Below are positions 1 through 4,156 of a stretch of 6,491 bases of DNA, in pieces (position 1 is the stretch's first letter; every line of letters starts with the position of its first letter). The translations under genes and the position numbers were made by a program. Under the pieces are notes generated by a model. That model was not told the DNA's origin. It ran no database searches and worked only from the letters and a program-made list of their open reading frames with translations. The stretch is from Candidatus Elusimicrobium euhamitermitis (GTDB lineage Bacteria; Elusimicrobiota; Elusimicrobia; Elusimicrobiales; Elusimicrobiaceae): assembly GCA_031254225.1 (NCBI GenBank), contig JAIRUU010000018.1:1-6491 (forward strand), in the 5' to 3' direction.

Positions 1-606
1 ATTGAAGCGTTCAAAAGGTCAGGCATGCCTTATGTAAAATTATCAGACGATTTGCTGTGCGGTAAAAAACCGGTTGTAAAGCTGTTAAATTTATTGACGG
101 ACGCCGTGCCGGTCGCCGAGCAGCTTAAACTGCTTAGCAAAGAATTCTCCGGCGAAATAGACGAAAATATTTTGCAGTATTTTACAAAACTCGCGCAAAC
201 TTATAAAACGAAAAAAGAATTTATCCATGAAGTATCTATGCTGTCAGAAATAGATACTCTTGATAAACGGGCGGACAGAATTTCATTGCTCACGCTGCAT
301 TCTTCAAAAGGACTGGAATTTAAATGCGTTTTTATCGTCGGGCTTGAGCAGGGCGTTATTCCTTTTTACCGCGCGAAAGAACAAAGCGAGCTGGAAGAAG
401 AAAAACGTTTATTATACGTCGGCATGACAAGAGCGGAGAGAATATTATTCCTTACCCGCGCCGCCAAAAGAAAATGGTTAGGCACTTACAGGCAATTGCC
501 CCCGTCGCCGTTTTTGGAAAAAATAGAAAAGGATCTGTTAAAACTCAATAAACCGGAAAAACTTTTTAAAGCAAAACCACAATCCCGCCAGCTTGACCTG
601 TTTTGA
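1..606 (+). CDS. UvrD/PcrA-type superfamily 1A DNA helicase, C-terminal part (5' end outside window)
   Basis: The reading frame is open from base 1 and ends at TGA 604-606, giving 201 residues; the ATG at 25 is internal and the true start lies upstream. Counting from base 1, residues 97-107 (LTLHSSKGLEF) match helicase motif V and residues 132-145 (EEEKRLLYVGMTRA) match motif VI with its conserved arginines. These are hallmark ATPase and translocation motifs of the UvrD/Rep/PcrA family, which unwinds DNA 3'-5' in repair and replication restart. The opening residues (EAFKRSGMPYVKLSDD) resemble the family segment following domain 2B. The region between that segment and motif V is short, so this may be a compact or specialised member, possibly one fused to an N-terminal PHP/endonuclease domain; that is speculation because the N-terminus is missing. 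The protein ends in QLDLF, matching the bacterial sliding-clamp binding consensus. Family confidence is high; the exact subfamily (uvrD, pcrA or other) is undecided. Confidence 0.93.
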   Translation: MEAFKRSGMPYVKLSDDLLCGKKPVVKLLNLLTDAVPVAEQLKLLSKEFSGEIDENILQYFTKLAQTYKTKKEFIHEVSMLSEIDTLDKRADRISLLTLHSSKGLEFKCVFIVGLEQGVIPFYRAKEQSELEEEKRLLYVGMTRAERILFLTRAAKRKWLGTYRQLPPSPFLEKIEKDLLKLNKPEKLFKAKPQSRQLDLF

Positions 607-662
607 TGTTTAAAAGCGGTAAGTGTAGTTTTGACAGAAATAATTTCTTCAGCAATTGAGCC

Positions 663-725
663 CGTCTTCGCTTCTTAAAAATAAGTTTCCTTCCTTAAAA
701 GTTGCGTCGTAGCGAAGCGAAGACG
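663..725. repeat. 12-bp inverted repeat just beyond the tRNA 3' end
   Basis: CGTCTTCGCTTC (663-674) and GAAGCGAAGACG (714-725) are exact reverse complements separated by 39 bases. The right arm begins two bases beyond the tRNA discriminator base, so on the minus strand the hairpin would form immediately downstream of the tRNA. There is no T-run after the stem on either strand, so it does not look like a standard intrinsic terminator. It could help 3' processing or termination of the tRNA transcript, or be a degraded small repeat. The rest of 607-727 contains no gene that I can see. Confidence 0.5.
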
Positions 726-727
726 AA

Positions 728-813
728 CGGAGAGGGAGGGATTCGAACCCTCGATACCTTTTGGGTATACAGTCTTTCCAGGACTGCGCCTTAAACCGCT
801 CGGCCACCTCTCC
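728..813 (-). tRNA. tRNA-Ser, anticodon GGA
   Basis: Read on the minus strand, the gene begins GGAGAGGTGGCCGAGC at 813 and closes with CCTCTCC, giving a perfect 7-bp acceptor stem (813-807 with 735-729) and discriminator G at 728, as expected for serine. The anticodon stem CAGTC/GACTG encloses the loop CTGGAAA, with anticodon GGA at 779-777. A long variable arm (ATACC, CAAAA, GGTAT) marks it as a class II tRNA, and the T arm is GAGGG-TTCGAAT-CCCTC. It reads UCC and UCU codons. The CCA end is not encoded (the next bases read TTC), so it must be added by a nucleotidyltransferase. The neighbouring minus-strand genes end 120 bp upstream, so it probably has its own promoter; I see no convincing one. 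Confidence 0.97.
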
Positions 814-882
814 AAAATTTCGTTTTTTAAACCGGAACTTTTTACAGCGTAAAAAACAACCGCTCCGGTCCTGCTTATTAAT

Positions 883-901
883 GCGCCCGCAGGGCGCGGG
901 C
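883..901. other. GC-rich hairpin downstream of the methyltransferase gene
   Basis: GCGCCC (883-888) and GGGCGC (892-897) pair around a 3-base loop. An alternative register pairs GCCCGC (885-890) with GCGGGC (896-901). The site lies 32 bases past the stop of the leftward methyltransferase gene and upstream of the tRNA. It could end or stabilise the operon's transcript. The minus strand after the stem reads ATTAATAAGC, without a T-tract, so it is not a canonical intrinsic terminator. The rest of 814-932 shows nothing else convincing. Confidence 0.4.
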
Positions 902-932
902 TCGCATTCCAAACAAACGCTTTGTATAGAAA

Positions 933-1526
933 TTATAACAAATCTTTAAAACCGCTGGAAAAGAAGCCGGGGTCCCGCTCGCGCACCGTGATATTTTTAA
1001 AACCGGCGTTTTGATAAAGCTCATAAATTTTTTCCCCCGCCGGAAGCAAATCTCTTTTGGTGGCGTCATGTTTGCCGTGCGCGCGGTTAAGCTCTCCGCG
1101 CGTCTGAGAATGCGCTATGACAAAAACGCCGCCCGGTTTGAGGCACGCGTGCGCGTTATAAAAAACGTTTTCATGGTCGGAAAAATGCGGAAAAACATTG
1201 TACGCTACGGCTTTGTCAAAATAATTGCGCGGCAGAATTTCCGTCTCAAAATCAGCGGCCAGGGTCTGCGCGTCGGGGAATTTTTTATTAAGTTCTTCCA
1301 GCATTTTGAGAGACACGTCCATATGCAGAATTTCCTGCGGGTTATAGGCCAAGATAAAAGGCCGCAGCACGCCGGTGCCGCAGCCGATGTCCAGCACAAA
1401 ATCGTCCTGCCGTATATTTATTTTACGGACAATCTGTTCCAGTAAGCCGAAAGCGCCCGCAGATTCTTTTAAATCCCAGGCGCCGGCAAGCCCGTCAAAA
1501 AAAGAAATTAACTGTTTTTTGTCCAT
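933..1526 (-). CDS. Class I SAM-dependent methyltransferase, substrate unknown
   Basis: This 197-residue protein has the order of motifs of a Rossmann-fold methyltransferase. Motif I is VLDIGCGTG (44-52), which binds S-adenosylmethionine. The acidic end of strand 2 is MDVS (69-72), AADF follows at 90-93, FDKAVAYNVFPHF (103-115) is the motif IV region, and LKPGGVFVIAHS (129-140) precedes strand 5. After it comes a His-rich segment with ELNRAHGKHDATKRDLLP (145-162), which may be a family-specific substrate loop. It is probably cytosolic, with no signal peptide or membrane segment. The ATG at 1526 lies within the end of the upstream S-component gene, an overlap of 19 bp, so the two are probably co-transcribed and translationally coupled; no strong Shine-Dalgarno is seen. 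The fold call is firm. The methyl acceptor (small molecule, RNA or protein) cannot be told. It is not obviously UbiE, a Cob/Cbi enzyme or an rRNA methylase. Confidence 0.9.
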   Translation of the reverse strand: MDKKQLISFFDGLAGAWDLKESAGAFGLLEQIVRKINIRQDDFVLDIGCGTGVLRPFILAYNPQEILHMDVSLKMLEELNKKFPDAQTLAADFETEILPRNYFDKAVAYNVFPHFSDHENVFYNAHACLKPGGVFVIAHSQTRGELNRAHGKHDATKRDLLPAGEKIYELYQNAGFKNITVRERDPGFFSSGFKDLL

Positions 1527-2002
1527 CTGTAAGCTAAAACCGGCAGAATAATAATTTGCGCCAAAACAGCGTAAGCGCCGGCGGATAAAAACGCTGCCCC
1601 GCCGCTTAAAACCGCAAATAAAATTTTACCGCAGATTAACGCCGCCGCCACGGAAACAAAATAATTAAGTTTAAATTTTTCCGCGCATATACCCGCCGCA
1701 AATCCGTAAACCGCCAGCTCGCAAATCATAAAACCGAGCGCAGCTCCCGCCGGCATACCGCTTAGGCCTAAACTTATTACAGGCGCAATTGCGCCGAGCA
1801 AAAAGCCGCTCCTCCACCCGTAAAGCAACCCGGCAAGCAGCACAGGCCAGTGCATGGGCAGAAATTTATTAACCGGCAGATTAAGCGCGTGGCACGCCGC
1901 GGGCAAAGCCAGCGCGGCGATAAGCAGCAGCGTCTGAAAAAACACCGCGCGTTTTTCCGTCCAGTTTAAAGTATTATTTTTTAAAGTCAGAATATTTTGC
2001 AT
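1508..2002 (-). CDS. ECF transporter S-component-like integral membrane protein
   Basis: The 164-residue protein is strongly hydrophobic, with about six membrane segments (roughly residues 20-40, 50-62, 64-80, 87-105, 113-132 and 140-158). The segment LPMHWPVLLAGLLYG (48-62), then GLSGMP (79-84) and FMICELAVYGFAAG (91-104), matches from memory a small substrate-binding S-component family of energy-coupling-factor transporters in anaerobes. Such proteins capture a vitamin, metal or precursor and work with a shared EcfT/EcfA module; none is encoded here, so any partner would be elsewhere (group II arrangement). It starts at ATG 2002 with GGAGGG at 2011-2006 upstream. It is the first gene of a leftward pair with the methyltransferase, suggesting the imported compound may be methylated or be a methylation cofactor. 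Substrate is unknown. The 185-bp palindrome begins only 15 bp upstream of its start codon. Confidence 0.75.
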   Translation of the reverse strand: MQNILTLKNNTLNWTEKRAVFFQTLLLIAALALPAACHALNLPVNKFLPMHWPVLLAGLLYGWRSGFLLGAIAPVISLGLSGMPAGAALGFMICELAVYGFAAGICAEKFKLNYFVSVAAALICGKILFAVLSGGAAFLSAGAYAVLAQIIILPVLAYRWTKNS

Positions 2003-2005
2003 ATA

Positions 2006-2011
2006 CCCTCC
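2006..2011 (-). promoter_or_regulatory. Shine-Dalgarno site of the S-component gene
   Basis: The minus strand reads CTGGAGGGTAT directly before the ATG at 2002. GGAGGG complements the 16S anti-Shine-Dalgarno end; counting GGAG as the core leaves 5 bases to the start. This supports the chosen start and contrasts with alkD and valS, which have no such site. Confidence 0.65.
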
Positions 2012-2017
2012 AGTAAA

Positions 2018-2202
2018 AGTCTGTCAACACATATTATGAGCCTGCGCAGTCGCAGATTTTTTGAAAAATTTAATTTTCTTTACGACGAGCATAGCCGACA
2101 ATCGGAGCCTATGTAAGGAGTAAAAAAATTAAATTTTTCAAAAAATCTGCCCTGCCCGAAGGGTTTGAAAAAACGCAGGCTCATAATATGTGTTGATAGA
2201 CT
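2018..2202. repeat. 185-bp nested inverted repeat (MITE- or REP-like element)
   Basis: Three nested levels of inverted repeat are visible. The outer arms 2018-2046 and 2174-2202 are complementary over 29 bp with one mismatch (G2023 opposite T2197), including a perfect 22-bp core (2025-2046 with 2174-2195). The inner arms 2052-2077 and 2125-2150 match exactly over 26 bp, then continue past a one-base bulge for five more pairs (2079-2083 with 2120-2124). A central hairpin pairs CATAG (2090-2094) with CTATG (2109-2113) and CCGA (2095-2098) with TCGG (2102-2105). The asymmetric internal loop is 5 bases on the left (2047-2051) and 23 on the right (2151-2173). No open frame of note lies inside, and I see no target-site duplication at the ends. 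It occupies most of the 242-bp gap between the divergent S-component and alkD genes, so it must sit in or beside both promoters. Confidence 0.85.
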
Positions 2203-2229
2203 CTAGATATATAGTAACAAATTTTAAAA

Positions 2230-2238
2230 TGCTAGAAT
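2230..2238 (+). promoter_or_regulatory. Candidate extended -10 promoter of alkD, possibly leaderless
   Basis: TGCTAGAAT (2230-2238) is close to the extended -10 consensus TGnTATAAT. A start site about 7 bases downstream would fall at or next to the alkD ATG at 2245. No Shine-Dalgarno is seen between them (ATTAAA then ATATG), so the mRNA may be leaderless. No good -35 box is seen at the usual distance, which is tolerable for an extended -10 promoter. The AT-rich background makes a chance match possible. Confidence 0.35.
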
Positions 2239-2244
2239 TAAAAT

Positions 2245-2955
2245 ATGACGGGAATTAAAGAAAAAATTGAGAAGGATTTAGCCGCGGCGGCTTGCGCAAA
2301 AGACGCCGTGTTTTTGCAGCGTTTTTTTAAAACGGGCAAAGGGCAGTACGGCGAGGGCGACATTTTTATCGGCGTGCGCGCGCCGCAAAACCGCGCCGTG
2401 GCAAAAAAATATTTTAAAGAAATTTCCCTTAAAGACACCGAACAACTTTTACACAGCCCAGTCCATGAACACCGCGTCTGCGCGCTTTCCGTCTTGCGTC
2501 TTAAATTTGAAAATTCCGGCGCGCAAGAGCAGGAAAAAATCGTAAAGTTATATCTCAAAAACACACGCCGCATTAACAACTGGGATTTGGTTGACATGTC
2601 CGCCGCTTACATTCTGGGCCCGTGGTTTTACGGCAAAAATCTGGACGCAATTTACAAACTTGCGGATTCAAAATTTTTATGGGAGGAGCGGATTGCGGTA
2701 CTCGCTTCTTTCCATTTCATACGCCAAAAAGATTTTGCGCTTACGCTTGATTTATGCAAAAAATTTCTGACGCATAAACATGATTTAATGCACAAAGCAA
2801 CCGGCTGGATGCTGCGCGAAGCCGGCAAGCGGGACATTAAGCCGCTGCTCTCTTTCTTAGACGCGCACGCCGCAAAAATGCCGCGCACAATGCTGCGTTA
2901 CTCCGTTGAAAAACTGCCGCAGAATCTGAGAAAAAAATATATGGAAGCCGCATGA
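2245..2955 (+). CDS. alkD: DNA alkylation repair protein, AlkD-type HEAT-repeat glycosylase
   Basis: The 236-residue protein is the usual length for the AlkD family, all-helical DNA glycosylases that remove 3- and 7-alkylpurines by wrapping DNA in HEAT-like repeats without base flipping. Residues 111-117 (NNWDLVD) give the conserved Trp113 and Asp117, corresponding to Trp109 and catalytic Asp113 of Bacillus cereus AlkD. WEERIAVLASF (146-156) provides Arg149, equivalent to Arg148, and TGWMLREAGK (186-195) provides Trp188, equivalent to Trp187. The C-terminal MPRTMLRYSVEKLP (212-225) is also typical. With all key residues present it should be active. It is cytosolic. The ATG at 2245 has no clear ribosome site, and no alternative start nearby looks better. 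It overlaps the following transporter gene by 4 bp (ATGA), so the two are co-transcribed, though no functional link is apparent. Confidence 0.94.
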   Translation: MTGIKEKIEKDLAAAACAKDAVFLQRFFKTGKGQYGEGDIFIGVRAPQNRAVAKKYFKEISLKDTEQLLHSPVHEHRVCALSVLRLKFENSGAQEQEKIVKLYLKNTRRINNWDLVDMSAAYILGPWFYGKNLDAIYKLADSKFLWEERIAVLASFHFIRQKDFALTLDLCKKFLTHKHDLMHKATGWMLREAGKRDIKPLLSFLDAHAAKMPRTMLRYSVEKLPQNLRKKYMEAA

Positions 2956-3869
2956 TTTATTTCAAACAGTGTCTTGCCGTTTTCTTCTGGGGACTGACGT
3001 TTTTATTTACAAAAACCGCGCTACAGGAGGCCGGAATTCCGACGCTGGTTCTTGCGCGCAGTTTTTTAGGTCTGCTGACCGTGGCCTTGTTTTTAAGAGA
3101 GTTCAAGTGGCTTAAAAATATTTCAAAAACAGACTGGCTTAAACTTACTTTTTTAAGTCTTACCGGCATTTTAATACAGCAAAACGCGCAGGGCTACGCT
3201 ATTTTACACACAAGCACAAACCACGCCGGCTGGCTGGCTACGCTGAGCCCCGTCGTGGTGGCTTTTATAATGGTGGCGTTCCTGGGCGAAAAAATTGCAA
3301 GGGACAAAATGATGGGTTTTGCCGTCTGTATTTTGGGCGTGCTGCTTGTGTTTACTTCAACACAAGTTTTGGCGGACGGCAGTTCCATGCATACGGGCAA
3401 AGGGGATTTAATTTTTATAGCCACGTCAATAAACTGGGCTATTTACGTCATACCATTGAGCATATGGTTTAAAAATATGCCTAACCTGCGCGTAACTTTC
3501 TGCATTTTTTTAATAGCCACGCTGATTATGCTGCCCGTGGAGATTTTAACCGGCGCTTATAAAAATTTTGCGGGTTTAAGCCCGCGCGCTGTGTGGAGTC
3601 TTGTATACCTGGGCATATTCTGCAGCGGCTTTGCTTTTATTTTTTATAACGAGGGGCTTGAAAAAATAGGCACGCTCAAAACCAGCGCGTTTTTATACGC
3701 GCAGCCTTTTGTAACCACTTTTGCCGGCTATCTTGTATTCGGGGAACAAATAAGTAGGGAAACAATTATAGGCGGCATAATGATAATGTGCGGGCTGTAC
3801 ATGATAAACGTGCGCCGCCGCCACATCAGAAAATTTTATATTACGCTGATACGCTATTTCAGAGTTTAA
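2952..3869 (+). CDS. EamA/DMT-superfamily drug/metabolite transporter
   Basis: The 305-residue protein has about ten membrane segments arranged as two tandem EamA repeats, roughly residues 3-135 and 150-286. Each repeat ends with the typical segment: LSPVVVAFIMVAFLGEKI (98-115) in the first and QPFVTTFAGYLVFGEQIS (251-268) in the second, where a conserved Pro and a Gly-Glu pair flank the helix. Members of this family (RhaT, YdcZ and RarD relatives) export or import amino acids, nucleosides or other metabolites; substrate cannot be predicted. The C-terminus carries a basic tail (VRRRHIRK, 287-294), as expected for a cytoplasmic end. The start codon overlaps the alkD stop as ATGA (2952-2955), with GGAAG eight bases upstream, which supports this start and translational coupling. 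Its 3' end overlaps the convergent small gene by 11 bp. Confidence 0.92.
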   Translation: MIYFKQCLAVFFWGLTFLFTKTALQEAGIPTLVLARSFLGLLTVALFLREFKWLKNISKTDWLKLTFLSLTGILIQQNAQGYAILHTSTNHAGWLATLSPVVVAFIMVAFLGEKIARDKMMGFAVCILGVLLVFTSTQVLADGSSMHTGKGDLIFIATSINWAIYVIPLSIWFKNMPNLRVTFCIFLIATLIMLPVEILTGAYKNFAGLSPRAVWSLVYLGIFCSGFAFIFYNEGLEKIGTLKTSAFLYAQPFVTTFAGYLVFGEQISRETIIGGIMIMCGLYMINVRRRHIRKFYITLIRYFRV

Positions 3870-4128
3870 AAATTTTTACGTCGCTCTTCACAAGTCCCAG
3901 CATCTTTAGAAGCAGCAACGGGATAAAAATTAAAACCGCAGCCAACGCCATAATAACGGAAATCATAAACGTAAAAACCAAAATGCTTACCGCGCGGAGA
4001 ACCGTCAAAAAAGCGCGCGGCGGCTGCGTTTTGCCGCTGCCGGCGTTAAAACCGTCAACCGGCACGCCGTTTTCGTCCAAAACTTCCGCCTCAACAACTT
4101 TGGTTTTTACAATATCTTTCTCGCCCAT
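3859..4128 (-). CDS. Small hypothetical membrane protein
   Basis: I do not recognise this 89-residue protein. Its N-terminal half (1-40) is polar and mixed-charge (GEKDIVKTKVVEAEVLDENG), with a Gly/Pro-rich linker (GFNAGSGKTQPPRAF, 26-40). A long hydrophobic stretch spans about 46-79, long enough for one extended or two closely packed membrane helices. A short basic tail (KSDVKIFKL) ends it. There is no cleavable signal. Such small acidic-head, membrane-tail proteins are common and mostly uncharacterised. The ATG at 4128 touches the 28-bp gap shared with divergent valS, with no Shine-Dalgarno visible, so translation would be leaderless or from a very short leader. Stop TGA at 3861-3859 falls inside the EamA gene. 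Codon use and hydrophobic pattern argue that it is real, but its start could be further inside. Confidence 0.65.
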   Translation of the reverse strand: MGEKDIVKTKVVEAEVLDENGVPVDGFNAGSGKTQPPRAFLTVLRAVSILVFTFMISVIMALAAVLIFIPLLLLKMLGLVKSDVKIFKL

Positions 4129-4156
4129 AGCATATATTTTATAAAATATATGCTAT
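4127..4156. promoter_or_regulatory. Perfect 30-bp palindrome forming the divergent promoter region of valS and the small membrane gene
   Basis: The two halves, ATAGCATATATTTTA (4127-4141) and TAAAATATATGCTAT (4142-4156), are exact reverse complements. The palindrome covers the whole 28-bp gap between the divergent start codons (4128 on minus, 4157 on plus) and reaches into the small gene's ATG. It contains TATAAA/TAAAAT -10-like boxes in mirror image on both strands, so it may act as a symmetric bidirectional promoter, an operator for a dimeric regulator, or both. No Shine-Dalgarno fits on either side. The symmetry is certain; the role is inferred. Confidence 0.6.

Noticed and set aside
631..636. 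Perfect TTGACA -35 box after the helicase gene
   Set aside because: No -10 box lies 16-18 bases downstream, and no plus-strand gene follows.
649..912. Open frame on the minus strand across the tRNA
   Set aside because: It runs straight through the complete tRNA-Ser and the two hairpins, and its translation resembles no protein; it is incidental.
1011..1445. Plus-strand open frame of 144 codons inside the methyltransferase gene
   Set aside because: It is antisense to a clear methyltransferase with all SAM motifs; the translation is Arg/Phe-rich with no recognisable domain.
2084..2119. Relation between the palindrome core and the tRNA-adjacent repeat (both have CG-rich CGnCG and AGC words)
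   Set aside because: The similarity is loose and needs gaps to align; I cannot separate it from chance by eye.
3867..3878. TAAAAATTTTTA palindrome at the alkD-EamA operon end, as a bidirectional terminator
   Set aside because: It is made only of A and T with no GC stem, and such runs are frequent here by chance.
4129..4156. T-box or other riboswitch leader for valS
   Set aside because: Only 28 bp separate the divergent start codons, too little for any leader structure.
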